Assembly (NCBI RefSeq): GCF_003382275.1
Contig: NZ_QTJX01000002.1
Location: 1,054,001-1,118,000, forward strand
Reading direction: 5' to 3'
Source of the DNA: Flagellimonas nanhaiensis
GTDB taxonomy: Bacteria > Bacteroidota > Bacteroidia > Flavobacteriales > Flavobacteriaceae
DNA length: 64,000 nucleotides
Shown here: in pieces, positions 9,219 to 18,443 of the stretch
Position numbering within the stretch: the first letter of the stretch is position 1
Layout: every line of letters begins with the position of its first letter
The notes under the pieces: model-generated
What the model was told of the DNA's origin: nothing
The model's input: the letters and a program-made list of their open reading frames with translations, nothing else
The model's database searches: none
Made by a program: the position numbers and the translations under genes

Positions 9219-11198
9219 ATGACAAAAAAAAGATTCTTTTATGGTATGCTTGCCTTGTTGTTGGCCTACCTATGTTATTTAGCCTACATTTTTGTTCTTT
9301 CCCCAAAAACCAATCTGCAGTCCATATACCTTATCCCCAAGGATGCTGTTTTTGTAATTGAATCTGAAGAACCTGTACATGGTTGGGGCAAAGTGAGCGA
9401 AAGTGAAGCCTGGCACCATCTTCAGAAAAACGATTACTTCTCGGAACTCACGGAGAACATTCAAAAGGTGGACACCATTTTTAATAATAACCATAAGTTG
9501 TTCAAGTTTTTTGATGGACGGTCCCTCTTTATTTCCGTTCATATGATTTCCCCGAAGGAGTATGGAATTTTTTATGTTCTTGACCTTAAACGTATCGCCA
9601 AATTAAAACTCCTCAAAACCTATTTGAACACCTTGTTGAACGAGAATTATGTGTTGAGCAAGCGTACCTATCATGCCCATGAGATTTTGGAAGTGCACGA
9701 TAAAAGGACGAAAGAGACCATGTACTTGGCGTTTATCAAAAACCAGTTGGTTGCATCTTATACACATGCTTTGGTGGAGGCTTCCATTGATCAATACCAA
9801 GAACCGGTCTTGGGAAGAAACCTCAATTTTATTGAGGTCAACCAAAAAGTGGGACATGAGGATTTGTTCCGGTTGTATGTGCAGTACAATTATTTTGATG
9901 ACTACTTCAGACGATTTTCTGATAACCCTTCTGATTGGGTGCAACGACTGAGCGAAAACTTTTTGTTCTCAGGATTTCATTTGAATTTGGACGGAAATAG
10001 CACCTTAACGGCCAACGGTTATACCAATATTGGCTCTACCAACGAAAACTATCTGGAAGCCTTACAGAGATCGGGAACATCCAAACGAACTGTTCCCAAA
10101 ATAGCTCCAAAGCGCACGGCCTTATACATTAGTTACGGCTTTGACAGCTTTGCTGAATTCTATAAAAATTTTGAAACCATTCAGCAAGAGAATCCGAAAC
10201 AGTTCGAAAGCTATCAAGATGGTATTGAGAAAGTGGAAAAATTTCTCAAAATCGATGTGAAGGAAAACTTTGTAAGTTGGATTGGGGATGAAATTGCGTT
10301 GCTGCAAGTTCAATCCCACATTTCAAAAGGAAAGAACGACCTCGCCTTGGTATTAAAATCCAATGATGTTGATGAAGCCAAATCCAATTTGGATTTTGTA
10401 TTGAAACAGATTAAAAAGAAAACCCCGGTAAAGTTCAAAGCGGTTAATTATAAAGAGCATGAGATCAATTTCCTCTCTATAAAGGGATTCTTCAAAATAC
10501 TGTTGGGAGCTCGATTTAAAGAGTTTGACAAACCATACTTCACCTTGATAGATGACTACGTGATTTTCAGCAACAGCCCTAATACCCTCAAAAGTATAAT
10601 TGATGATTTTGTAAACAAGGAAACCCTTTCCGCTTCAGAAGACTTCAAGGAATTTAATAGCCATTTTGAACGAGAATCCAGCGTTTTTGTCTATAGCAAT
10701 ATTCCGGTTTTGTACAATAATATGTATGCTCTTGCCGATGCCAGCACCAAACAAAAGCTTCGGAAAAACAAAGACTTTATCATTTGCTTCCCTCAAGTAG
10801 GATTACAATTGACACCGGAGGATGACCTATTTGAAAGTAGGTTGGTTCTCAACTATCAAAATGTAGAGGAAGTAAAGAAGAATGCCCAATTTGAGGAAAG
10901 GCCCCAATCAGCACCAATAGTTAAAAAAGCGGTCCCTGCTCAAGTAACCGATGCCATTTTCAATCTAAAACCCATTTATCCCACTGATCTGAACGCCAAG
11001 TCATTTTCAAAAAAGTACGGCAATGGAAAAATTAGGTTTGAGGTAGACTTAAAGGACGGTCTCAAGCATGGACGTTACACGGAATATTATTCAAATGGTG
11101 AAGAAAAAATAACGGGTCGTTTCCGAAACGATGAACAAGTGGGCACTTGGCGGTTCTATGATCAAGAGGGCAAGCTTGTTAAAAAGAAGCGCTTTTAG
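9219..11198 (+). CDS. Membrane-anchored DUF3352-like protein with C-terminal MORN-type repeats
   Basis: 659 residues. The N-terminus has a short basic stretch and one transmembrane segment (about 5-28). The large periplasmic part (30-590) has the ordering seen in DUF3352-like proteins, such as YLIPKDAVFVIES, DDYVIFSNSPNTLKSIIDD and SSVFVYSNIPVL. The last 60 residues carry MORN-variant repeats (GLKHGRYTEYYSNGEEKITGR, then EQVGTWRFYDQEGKL), usually a protein- or lipid-binding module. No catalytic motif is visible. The function is unknown. Confidence 0.7.
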   Translation: MTKKRFFYGMLALLLAYLCYLAYIFVLSPKTNLQSIYLIPKDAVFVIESEEPVHGWGKVSESEAWHHLQKNDYFSELTENIQKVDTIFNNNHKLFKFFDGRSLFISVHMISPKEYGIFYVLDLKRIAKLKLLKTYLNTLLNENYVLSKRTYHAHEILEVHDKRTKETMYLAFIKNQLVASYTHALVEASIDQYQEPVLGRNLNFIEVNQKVGHEDLFRLYVQYNYFDDYFRRFSDNPSDWVQRLSENFLFSGFHLNLDGNSTLTANGYTNIGSTNENYLEALQRSGTSKRTVPKIAPKRTALYISYGFDSFAEFYKNFETIQQENPKQFESYQDGIEKVEKFLKIDVKENFVSWIGDEIALLQVQSHISKGKNDLALVLKSNDVDEAKSNLDFVLKQIKKKTPVKFKAVNYKEHEINFLSIKGFFKILLGARFKEFDKPYFTLIDDYVIFSNSPNTLKSIIDDFVNKETLSASEDFKEFNSHFERESSVFVYSNIPVLYNNMYALADASTKQKLRKNKDFIICFPQVGLQLTPEDDLFESRLVLNYQNVEEVKKNAQFEERPQSAPIVKKAVPAQVTDAIFNLKPIYPTDLNAKSFSKKYGNGKIRFEVDLKDGLKHGRYTEYYSNGEEKITGRFRNDEQVGTWRFYDQEGKLVKKKRF

Positions 11199-11224
11199 GA
11201 CACCTAGATATTTGTTAAAGCTAC

Positions 11225-11254
11225 ATTGTCATTTCGAACGCATGTGAGAAATCT
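11225..11254 (+). repeat. REP-like repeat, left flank of the GIY-YIG gene
   Basis: Contains GTCATTTCGA followed shortly by GAGAAATC. It is an inverted relative of the repeat at 11574-11609, so the two enclose the GIY-YIG gene. Its right edge supplies the TAG stop of that gene. Confidence 0.65.
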
Positions 11255-11552
11255 AAATAATTTCATTGTTCAAAAACTTCCACTGAGGATTGAATGAGAA
11301 AATCAATTTTTCTTTTTTCTCCCTGCGCCATTTTTTTAATTCTTTTTCCCTTTGGATAGCCGTTTCAATGGATTCAAAACCCTCATAATAAATTAAGTAA
11401 TAGCAATTGTATTTTCCAGCAAAGGATTCCTTTGCATTTTTACTGTCAAAATAATGCTGGGACAATCTTTTTTGAATATCGTTGGTCACACCAATGTAGA
11501 GTGTGGTTTTGGTCACATTGGTGAGAATATAAACGCAGTAGCGATTAAGCAT
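11253..11552 (-). CDS. Small GIY-YIG nuclease-family protein
   Basis: 99 residues that are almost entirely a GIY-YIG catalytic domain. The two signature strands are CVYILTN (6-12) and LYIGVTND (18-25), followed by the conserved basic residue (KRLSQH) and the catalytic-type glutamate in AIQREKELKKWRREKKE. These stand-alone proteins are close to the YhbQ/UPF0213 type, with unproven DNA cleavage function. The gene is framed by two inverted REP-like repeats, and its stop codon lies inside one of them. This suggests that gene and repeats moved or evolved as a unit. Confidence 0.88.
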   Translation of the reverse strand: MLNRYCVYILTNVTKTTLYIGVTNDIQKRLSQHYFDSKNAKESFAGKYNCYYLIYYEGFESIETAIQREKELKKWRREKKEKLIFSFNPQWKFLNNEII

Positions 11553-11573
11553 ATTTAAAAATAATTAATTCTG

Positions 11574-11609
11574 GATTTCTCGTCGCTTCGCTCTGTCGAA
11601 ATGACATTG
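11574..11609 (-). repeat. REP-like repeat, right flank of the GIY-YIG gene
   Basis: Plus strand reads GATTTCTCGTCGCTTCGC through TCGAAATGACATTG. The outer TGTCATTTCGA and inner GAGAAATC blocks are shared in inverted orientation with 11225-11254, and the full sequence recurs with few changes at 17249-17280. Confidence 0.7.
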
Positions 11610-11677
11610 AAAATAATTGCCATTTCAAAATCCAACTGCAATTAGTACCTTCATTTCCAAAATCAAACATCAACTAA

Positions 11678-12841
11678 ATGAAAGGTATTTTCCCCTCTAT
11701 TGTTTTGCTTCTAGGATTACTTTTATCTCCAATGGCACTTACCGCCCAAGACTATTTTTTCCCAGAACGGAACCAAGCCTGGAAAGCAGCAGAAAAGAAT
11801 CAATTCAAATACGATGCGCAACAATTGAACACTGCGGTCGATTTTGCAAAAGACAACGAATATTCTGGCCCACGCGATTTACGTCAGGCCATATTGAAAG
11901 GATTCCAAAGAGAACCTTTTCACGAAATTTTGGGGCCTACCAAAAAAAGGGGAGGACCTGCGGGCATGATTCTGAAGAACGGTCACCTATTAACTTCTTG
12001 GGGAGACACCCAAAGGGTGGATATGACTTTTAGCGTGACCAAAAGTTTTCTTTCTACCGTGGCGGGGCTTGCAGAAGACCAAGGCCTGATTCAAAATGTG
12101 GATGATAAAGTCTCCCGTTATGTCTGGGATGGCACATTTAATGGGGAACACAATTCCAAAATTACCTGGGGACATCTGCTCCAACAAAATTCCGATTGGT
12201 CCGGAGAGCTTTGGGGCATAAAGGACTGGGCAGACCGTCCGCCCCGTGAAGGCGGTTTGGATGATTGGAAATTCAGAAAACTCAACGAACCCGGAACCGT
12301 TATGGAGTACAATGACGTTCGGGTGAACGTGCTGGCCTATTCCCTGACGCAAGTTTGGCGCAAACCTATGCCTTTGGTGCTCAAAGAGGAGCTCATGGAT
12401 AAAATTGGTGCATCGACTACTTGGCGCTGGTATGGGTATGATCACGCATGGACGGTAATCGACGGATTAAAAATGAAATCCGTGACAGGAGGTGGCCATT
12501 CGGGGGCAGGTATTTTCATCAGCACCGAAGATATGGCCCGGTTTGGTATGGTATTTCTGAACAATGGCAAATGGAAAGACCAACAATTGATAAGTGAAGA
12601 ATGGATTGCAAAGGCAACCGAACCTTCAGTTCCCAATGCAAGTTATGGCTATATGTGGTGGCTGAACCAAAAGGACGGTACCAGAGAGTGGGAAGGTGTT
12701 CCTGACCATGTCTTCTACGCAGCAGGCTTTGGGGGCAACTTCATCGTTGTAGACCAAAAGAATGGATTGCTTATTGTAACACGATGGTTAGAACCTTCAA
12801 AAATTGGGGAGTTTGTAAAACAGGTGTACCAGGCATTCTAG
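11678..12841 (+). CDS. Secreted beta-lactamase-family serine hydrolase
   Basis: 387 residues. A signal peptide ending in ALTAQD targets it outside the cytoplasm. The class C beta-lactamase/penicillin-binding fold is shown by the S-x-x-K motif SVTK (nucleophile Ser119), a Tyr motif EYNDVRVN near 210, and a third motif around GGGHSGAGIF, with a family-typical YGYMWWLN and AAGFGGNF later. It probably hydrolyses an ester or peptide bond rather than a beta-lactam. It stands alone, between a REP-like repeat and an HTH gene. Confidence 0.88.
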   Translation: MKGIFPSIVLLLGLLLSPMALTAQDYFFPERNQAWKAAEKNQFKYDAQQLNTAVDFAKDNEYSGPRDLRQAILKGFQREPFHEILGPTKKRGGPAGMILKNGHLLTSWGDTQRVDMTFSVTKSFLSTVAGLAEDQGLIQNVDDKVSRYVWDGTFNGEHNSKITWGHLLQQNSDWSGELWGIKDWADRPPREGGLDDWKFRKLNEPGTVMEYNDVRVNVLAYSLTQVWRKPMPLVLKEELMDKIGASTTWRWYGYDHAWTVIDGLKMKSVTGGGHSGAGIFISTEDMARFGMVFLNNGKWKDQQLISEEWIAKATEPSVPNASYGYMWWLNQKDGTREWEGVPDHVFYAAGFGGNFIVVDQKNGLLIVTRWLEPSKIGEFVKQVYQAF

Positions 12842-12915
12842 GGCTGAAGAGCTGAATTTTAAAGGATTAAGGCGTAAATGCCGGCTAAATGTCGGGTCAA
12901 TTTCTGTATAATTCC

Positions 12916-12946
12916 TTGGGAGCTAGGGGTTTTGAAAGTAACATTG
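12916..12946 (+). promoter_or_regulatory. Likely promoter of the membrane HTH gene
   Basis: TTG at 12916-12918, a 20-base spacer, and TAACATTG at 12939-12946 (7 of 8 to TAnnTTTG), 25 bases before the ATG at 12972. The spacing agrees with other promoters in this window. Confidence 0.4.
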
Positions 12947-12971
12947 TCCTAGTTTTCAAAACGTAGAGATT

Positions 12972-13781
12972 ATGAAACAACCAGAACTAGGATTAAAGAT
13001 TACCGAATTGCGCAAGCAAAAAGGATTTACCCAGGAGGAATTGGTAGAGCGCTGCAATATTAATGTGCGCACTTTACAACGGATTGAAAATGGCGAGGTC
13101 TCTCCAAGAAGTTATACCATAAAGACCATACTGTCCGCTTTGGATTACGATTACGAAAGTCTTCAGGAAAGCGGAGAAACAGTTGGCATGGATAAGATAG
13201 GTCCCATACCTCAAAAAGAAGCTAAATCCATTCGCTTTTTATTGACCTTGGCCTGGATTTCTGGAATCTTGTTCTTGATTGCCGCAGTTTTTGAAGGAGT
13301 AGCCGACTTTATGCGTTTGGAGGAAGACGAACTCATCTATGGACAATGGGGCCATATGGCCGTAAAGGTGTTGGTGGTGCTGTTCAATGTGTTGTTCATG
13401 TATGGTTTTTTGATATCCGGTAAACTCCTAAAAAACTACCTGATGAAGATTGCCTCACTCTTGATTATGGCGGCCGTAGTAGTGTTCTACGCCTACGATA
13501 TCATCTCCATTTTCAATGACCCGCTCAGTATTGAGGCCGTATTTATGGCAGAAGCTGTAACCTTTGGTGCGTTGGGAGTCTTGTTTGGTATTTCCATATT
13601 AAAAGCTGGCAAAAAATTACGCACCGTAGCCTTTGCCGCTGGCGGAGCAGAGTTGTTGATGTCTTTCTGCTTGTTGATCATTGTTTTGGCACCACTGGCC
13701 CTGTTCCTGTTCTTCCCTACGGTAATTTTGGAGATGGTACTGCTCTTTAAGATTGCTTCGTTGGTACGGGAGAAAATGTGA
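12972..13781 (+). CDS. Membrane-bound helix-turn-helix (Xre-type) regulator
   Basis: 269 residues. An HTH_3 domain fills residues 5-60 (LGLKITELRKQKGFTQEEL...LQRIENGEVSPRSYTIKTIL). It is followed by a linker and about five hydrophobic segments (from LLTLAWISGILFLIAAVF near 78 to the C-terminus). The DNA-binding part would be held at the inner membrane, a layout common in Flavobacteriia. The target genes are unknown; it converges on mfd with only 12 bases between stops. Confidence 0.85.
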   Translation: MKQPELGLKITELRKQKGFTQEELVERCNINVRTLQRIENGEVSPRSYTIKTILSALDYDYESLQESGETVGMDKIGPIPQKEAKSIRFLLTLAWISGILFLIAAVFEGVADFMRLEEDELIYGQWGHMAVKVLVVLFNVLFMYGFLISGKLLKNYLMKIASLLIMAAVVVFYAYDIISIFNDPLSIEAVFMAEAVTFGALGVLFGISILKAGKKLRTVAFAAGGAELLMSFCLLIIVLAPLALFLFFPTVILEMVLLFKIASLVREKM

Positions 13782-13793
13782 ACAAATCTATAT

Positions 13794-16700
13794 TCAAGAG
13801 GGAATAGAATCGCTTTGGAGGTTTAAGGGCCCCAAAACCCTCAAGGCCTTCTCCACACTTGTCACCCCATCAAACACCAGCAACAAACGCAACCCATTTC
13901 GGGTTTGTTTTTCTTTTAGTTGACAGGTTTTGGGATGGGTTTGAACATAGTTCAATATCTGGGTGAAGACGGGACTTTGGTAAAAATCGGATTGTTGGTC
14001 GGCAATAAAATACCCCAAAAACTTATTCTTTTTCAGCACCACTTTTTCCAGACCTATGTGGGCAGCGATCCATTTGATTCGCACAGAGTTTAACAAGTCC
14101 ACGGCCTGTTCAGGTAATTCCCCGAACCGGTCCACCAATTGTGCTTCAAATTTTTGCAGTCCTTCTTCATCCTCAACTTGGTTGAGTTGGGTATACAGAT
14201 TAAGTCGTTCCGTAATATTGTTGATATAATCATCGGGGAACAACAACTCAAAATCTGTATCCAACTGAAGATCCTTTACATAGGTTTTTTCGTGGCTGCC
14301 CTCCACTTCTTCGTAAAGTTCTTTGAATTCATTTTCCTTGAGTTCCTCAATAGCTTCGGACAATATTTTCTGGTAGGTCTCAAAACCAATTTCATTGATG
14401 AATCCGCTTTGTTCTCCTCCCAACAGGTCTCCCGCACCACGAATCTCTAAATCCTTCATGGCAATATTGAAACCACTGCCCAGTTCGGTAAACTGCTCCA
14501 AGGCCTCAATTCGTTTTCGGGCATCCGGGGTCATTACCTCATATGGTGGGGTGATGAAGAAACAGAATGCCTTTTTGTTACTTCGCCCAACGCGACCACG
14601 CATCTGGTGCAAGTCGCTCAACCCAAAATTATTGGCATTGTTGATGAAAATGGTATTGGCATTGGTGACATCCAGGCCACTCTCCACAATCGTAGTGGAA
14701 ACGAGCACATCAAACTCTCCGTTCATAAAGGCAAGCATCAATTGCTCCAATTTTTTGCCCTCCATCTGCCCATGACCGATACCAATTTTGGCATCGGGGA
14801 CCAGACGTTGGATCATACCTGCAACTTCCTTGATGTTCTCAATACGGTTATTGATAAAAAATACCTGTCCGCCTCTTTGTATTTCATAGGAAACCGCATC
14901 CCGAATAATTTCTTCATTGAATCTGATGACCCTGCTTTCAATAGGATAACGGTTTGGGGGTGGGGTATTGATTACCGAAAGGTCACGCGCCGCCATCAAG
15001 CTAAACTGAAGCGTTCTGGGAATGGGCGTAGCGGTCAGCGTGAGCACATCCACATTTTCCTTGATGGACTTTAACTTGTCCTTTACGGACACGCCAAATT
15101 TTTGCTCTTCATCCACAATGAGCAACCCCAAATCCTTGAACTGCACATTTTTGTTCACCAATTGGTGCGTCCCGATGATGATATCGATTTTTCCTGCGGC
15201 CAAGCGTTCCAGAATGTCCCGTTTTTCCTTGGTTGTCCTAAAACGGTTGAGGTAATCCACGGTTACGGGAAGCTCACCCAGTCGTTTCTTAAAAGTATTG
15301 TTGTGCTGAAAGGCCAAAATGGTGGTGGGCACCAAAATGGCTACCTGCTTCCCATTGTCTACAGCCTTAAAGGCAGCACGGATTGCGACCTCGGTTTTTC
15401 CAAAGCCTACATCCCCGCAGATCAACCGGTCCATAGGACGCTCACTCTCCATGTCCTTTTTGACATCTGCGGTTGCTTTACCCTGATCGGGAGTGTCTTC
15501 GTATAAAAAGGAAGCCTCCAGTTCATGTTGCAAATAGCTGTCCGGGTCGTATTGAAATCCTTTTTCCAGTCGGCGCTTTGCATAGACCTTGATCAGGTCA
15601 AAAGCAATTTTCTTGACCCTACTCTTGGTCTTTTGCTTTAATTTTTTCCAGGCCGCGGAACCCAATTTGTAGATTTTGGGCGGAGCACCGTCCTTTCCGT
15701 TATACTTGGAAATTTTATGCAAGGAATGAATACTCACATATAGAATATCCCGGTCGCCATAAACAAGTTTGATGGCTTCTTGCTTTTTGCCTTCTACATC
15801 AATTTTTTGAAGTCCACCAAACTTTCCTATACCGTGATCAATGTGGGTGACATAGTCACCAATCTCCAATTTGTTGAGTTCCTTGAGTGTAATTGCCTGT
15901 TTTTTGGCATACCCATTCTTGAGGTGGAACTTATGATATCGTTCAAAGATTTGATGGTCCGTATAGCAGGCCAATTTTAAATCATGGTCCACAAATCCCT
16001 GATAGAGTGGAAAAACAAGAGTTTGGTAATGTACGGTTTCATCTACCTCATCAAAGATGTCGTGAAAACGTTTGGCCTGTTGTTCGGTAGAACAGAAAAT
16101 GTAGTTGGTAAAACCTGCCTCTTGATTTTCATTAAGGTTGGCAATGAGCAGGTCAAATTTTTTGTTGAAGGCAGGTTGGGGCTTGGTTCGAAATATAATT
16201 TCGTCACCCTGAACTTTTTTCTGGGCCTCACCCGAAGAAGCACCGATCTCGATGCTCAAAAACTGCTGTAATTGTTGTTTTAAGAGGTCGGAATCTACAA
16301 AAAGCTCTTTGGGCTCTGCATGTTTTACCTCTGTGCTGAGTTTTGCGAAACTTTCCTTGGCCTTTTCAAAATTGGAATCGATTCGATTATAGACCAAGTC
16401 CAAATTTTTGGAGAAAATGACAGTTTTGGAGGCGATGTATTTTAGGAAGCTTTCCCGGGTTTCCTGCAAAAACTTGTTCTCCACATTAGGGATAATAGTG
16501 ATTTTTTTCACTTTTTCCGTAGACAGCTGGGTCTCCACATCAAAGGTTCGGATGCTGTCCACTTCGTCCCCAAAAAACTCGATACGGTAGGGTTCGTCAT
16601 GTGAAAACGAAAAGACATCAACAATCCCTCCTCTGACCGAAAACTCACCTGGTTCGGTCACAAAATCCACCCTTTTAAACTGATATTCAAAAAGCACTTC

Positions 16701-17192
16701 GTTTAAAAAATCCAAGGAAAGCGTATCCTCCAATTTAATTTTAAGAGTGTTCTTGTCCAGTTCCTTTCGGGTGACCACTTTTTCAAAAAGTGCATCAGGA
16801 TAGGTGACAATGACCGCTGGTTTCCTTCTGGAATTGATACGGTTGAGCACTTCGGCCCGAAGCAGCACGTTGGCATTGTCCGTCTCTTCAATTTGATAAG
16901 GCCTTCGATAGCTTCCAGGATAAAAGAGCACATCTTTTTCTCCTATCAATTGCTCCAGGTCATTTAAGTAATAAGCGGCTTCTTCCTTGTCATTTAAAAT
17001 CAAAAGAAATGGCAGTTCCATCGATTTAAAAAGATGGGAAAAAACAAAGGAAAGAGAGGATCCAACTAGCCCTTTTGCATTGATTTTTTGATTTTGGCTA
17101 TCAGTGGAATTTTGAAAATGGGCAATAGTATCCCCCAGTTTCCGAAGTTGCGGAGACTGTTCAAAAAGTTGGGAAATTGATGTTTGGGTCAA
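13794..17192 (-). CDS. mfd: Transcription-repair coupling factor Mfd
   Basis: 1132 residues. An ATP-dependent translocase that removes stalled RNA polymerase and recruits the Uvr excision system. Visible parts in order are the UvrB-like N-terminal module, the CarD-like RNA-polymerase interaction domain (LNKLEIGDYVTHIDHGIGKFGG near 475), helicase motif I GDVGFGKTEVAIRAAF, the DEEQ box, motif III TLTATPIPRTL, motif VI QMRGRVGRSNKKAFC, and the C-terminal TRCF domain. The start is a TTG at 17192, with no nearby ATG; it lies 16 bases after an exact TATATTTG box, which supports it. The length is normal for Bacteroidota. Confidence 0.97.
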   Translation of the reverse strand: MTQTSISQLFEQSPQLRKLGDTIAHFQNSTDSQNQKINAKGLVGSSLSFVFSHLFKSMELPFLLILNDKEEAAYYLNDLEQLIGEKDVLFYPGSYRRPYQIEETDNANVLLRAEVLNRINSRRKPAVIVTYPDALFEKVVTRKELDKNTLKIKLEDTLSLDFLNEVLFEYQFKRVDFVTEPGEFSVRGGIVDVFSFSHDEPYRIEFFGDEVDSIRTFDVETQLSTEKVKKITIIPNVENKFLQETRESFLKYIASKTVIFSKNLDLVYNRIDSNFEKAKESFAKLSTEVKHAEPKELFVDSDLLKQQLQQFLSIEIGASSGEAQKKVQGDEIIFRTKPQPAFNKKFDLLIANLNENQEAGFTNYIFCSTEQQAKRFHDIFDEVDETVHYQTLVFPLYQGFVDHDLKLACYTDHQIFERYHKFHLKNGYAKKQAITLKELNKLEIGDYVTHIDHGIGKFGGLQKIDVEGKKQEAIKLVYGDRDILYVSIHSLHKISKYNGKDGAPPKIYKLGSAAWKKLKQKTKSRVKKIAFDLIKVYAKRRLEKGFQYDPDSYLQHELEASFLYEDTPDQGKATADVKKDMESERPMDRLICGDVGFGKTEVAIRAAFKAVDNGKQVAILVPTTILAFQHNNTFKKRLGELPVTVDYLNRFRTTKEKRDILERLAAGKIDIIIGTHQLVNKNVQFKDLGLLIVDEEQKFGVSVKDKLKSIKENVDVLTLTATPIPRTLQFSLMAARDLSVINTPPPNRYPIESRVIRFNEEIIRDAVSYEIQRGGQVFFINNRIENIKEVAGMIQRLVPDAKIGIGHGQMEGKKLEQLMLAFMNGEFDVLVSTTIVESGLDVTNANTIFINNANNFGLSDLHQMRGRVGRSNKKAFCFFITPPYEVMTPDARKRIEALEQFTELGSGFNIAMKDLEIRGAGDLLGGEQSGFINEIGFETYQKILSEAIEELKENEFKELYEEVEGSHEKTYVKDLQLDTDFELLFPDDYINNITERLNLYTQLNQVEDEEGLQKFEAQLVDRFGELPEQAVDLLNSVRIKWIAAHIGLEKVVLKKNKFLGYFIADQQSDFYQSPVFTQILNYVQTHPKTCQLKEKQTRNGLRLLLVFDGVTSVEKALRVLGPLNLQSDSIPS

Positions 17193-17208
17193 TCCAAAAA
17201 CTTTGCGG

Positions 17209-17216
17209 CAAATATA
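17209..17216 (-). promoter_or_regulatory. Probable -7 box for mfd
   Basis: The minus strand reads TATATTTG, an exact TAnnTTTG match, 16 bases before the TTG start of mfd. No strong -33 box is seen. Confidence 0.45.
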
Positions 17217-17248
17217 AGCTGAATCCTTTTTAGAGAAAGTATTTTTTC

Positions 17249-17280
17249 AGATTTCTCGTTGCTTCGCTCTGTCAAAATGA
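17249..17280. repeat. REP-like repeat, copy of the GIY-YIG flank
   Basis: AGATTTCTCGTTGCTTCGC through GTCAAAATGA. It matches the repeat at 11574-11609 with only a couple of substitutions. Intergenic, upstream of mfd. Confidence 0.7.
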
Positions 17281-17292
17281 TTTATTACTGTA

Positions 17293-17361
17293 CCGTCATG
17301 CTGAACTTGTTTCAGCATCTCATTTATTGTGATGAGATTCCGTGTCAAGCACGGAATGACG
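17293..17361. repeat. REPIN-like pair of inverted palindromes
   Basis: Two hairpins lie back to back. The first (17293-17321) has GCTGAA/TTCAGC arms; the second (17334-17361) has ATTCCGTG/CACGGAAT arms. The pair is itself inverted: CGTCAT and ATCTC on the left mirror GAGAT and ATGACG on the right, around a 12-base AT-rich spacer. It lies between mfd and pdeM, just past the pdeM stop. Confidence 0.75.
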
Positions 17362-17394
17362 ATTCTAATGTCGTTTAGGAGGAACGTGGCACAT

Positions 17395-18027
17395 CTAAAC
17401 TTTTACCACACTGTCCTCTACAATGGCAAAGATTTCATCTTCTTTGTTGGGTTGGAGGGTATGGGTTCCGGTAAATTCGCCAAAGGCGGGCAAGATCATC
17501 TGGTTCTTGCTCTTAAAAAAACAGGGAAGTCTTAATCTCTGCCTACCAAAGCCTCGCAATTTAACTGCTGGGTGAATATGCCCGCAGAAAGTAAAATGAC
17601 CCTTGCGTTGTTCGGGATGGTGCGTAAGCAAAAAATCGTCGATGACCATTTCCGGAAAGATTTCAATATGCAATTGCTTGTATTTTTCTGGAGAAATGAT
17701 GTCATGGTTTCCGGAAACCAAAATAATCTCTGCAGGGGTCTTGGCAACCCAATTTTCAAACAGGTCCCACTCCTTGTTGAGCGAAGAATGGAAAAGGTCT
17801 CCTAAAAAACAGATTTGAAAAGGCTCAAAATCAGCTACGATTTTATCGAGTAGAACAAAATTTTTGTGAATAGCCTTTCTGGGAACAGCCGCTCCAAATT
17901 TTCTAAAGTGGTTCACTTTGCCCAAGTGCACATCGCTGATCAGCAACAGTGATCTATCAATCCAAAAAACGCCACCCAAAGGGTGGAGCACAAAATTTTG
18001 GTCCAATATTTTTATGGAATGGGTCAT
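17395..18027 (-). CDS. pdeM: Ligase-associated DNA damage response endonuclease PdeM (metallophosphoesterase)
   Basis: 210 residues. A calcineurin-like phosphoesterase of the ligase-associated repair set. All five metal motifs are visible: SDVHLGK (Asp32, His34), LGDLFHS (Asp77), GNHD (106-109), the HH pair at 136-137, and GHIHP (149-153). The normal partners are an Lhr-type helicase, an ATP-dependent ligase and an exonuclease. Here the helicase lies 1.4 kb upstream on the same strand beyond an inserted redox module, and ligase and exonuclease are absent from the window. Confidence 0.85.
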   Translation of the reverse strand: MTHSIKILDQNFVLHPLGGVFWIDRSLLLISDVHLGKVNHFRKFGAAVPRKAIHKNFVLLDKIVADFEPFQICFLGDLFHSSLNKEWDLFENWVAKTPAEIILVSGNHDIISPEKYKQLHIEIFPEMVIDDFLLTHHPEQRKGHFTFCGHIHPAVKLRGFGRQRLRLPCFFKSKNQMILPAFGEFTGTHTLQPNKEDEIFAIVEDSVVKV

Positions 18028-18059
18028 TTGGCTTTTAAAGCCTAAAGATAGGTTTGATA

Positions 18060-18398
18060 TTATTTTTCGGCGTAGTTCTCCACTACAAAATCACCCCAAT
18101 CTGCTATGGATTTCAATAGCGGGACCAGTGTTTTTCCAAAATCAGTTAAGGAATACTCCACCTTTAATGGAGGTTTGGTAGTGTATACCTTTCTTCGGAT
18201 TACACCGTCTTCTTCAAGACCTTTAAGTTGGAGACTCAGTGTTCTTTCCGTGACTCCGTTGATACATTTTTTCAACTCGTTGTATCTCAAAGGACCATCA
18301 ATTAAATAGAACAGAATTACGGATTTCCATTTGCCCCCAATGATTCCCATGGTAACACTGGTACAACAGGGATATGTTTTGCCTTTTATGGTGTACAT
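18060..18398 (-). CDS. HxlR-family transcriptional regulator
   Basis: 112 residues, the normal HxlR size, with a single winged HTH (GGKWKSVILFYL, then RYNELKKCINGVTERTLSLQLKGLE). The N-terminal Cys pair (residues 11-12, PCCTSV) lies where redox-sensing HxlR proteins such as HypR and YodB carry their reactive cysteine, so electrophile or oxidant sensing is plausible (inference). It is divergent from the nitroreductase gene, and a striking inverted repeat lies between them. A GTACATGTAC palindrome overlaps its own start codon. Confidence 0.9.
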   Translation of the reverse strand: MYTIKGKTYPCCTSVTMGIIGGKWKSVILFYLIDGPLRYNELKKCINGVTERTLSLQLKGLEEDGVIRRKVYTTKPPLKVEYSLTDFGKTLVPLLKSIADWGDFVVENYAEK

Positions 18399-18443
18399 GT
18401 ACTAAGATCAGATTAAAAATGCTACTATCCTTTTAGACCGTTA

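Noticed and set aside
11225..11609. A classical insertion sequence
   Set aside because: There is no transposase with DDE or HUH motif and no clear target duplication; only a GIY-YIG gene with inverted repeats, so it is reported as a repeat-associated unit instead.
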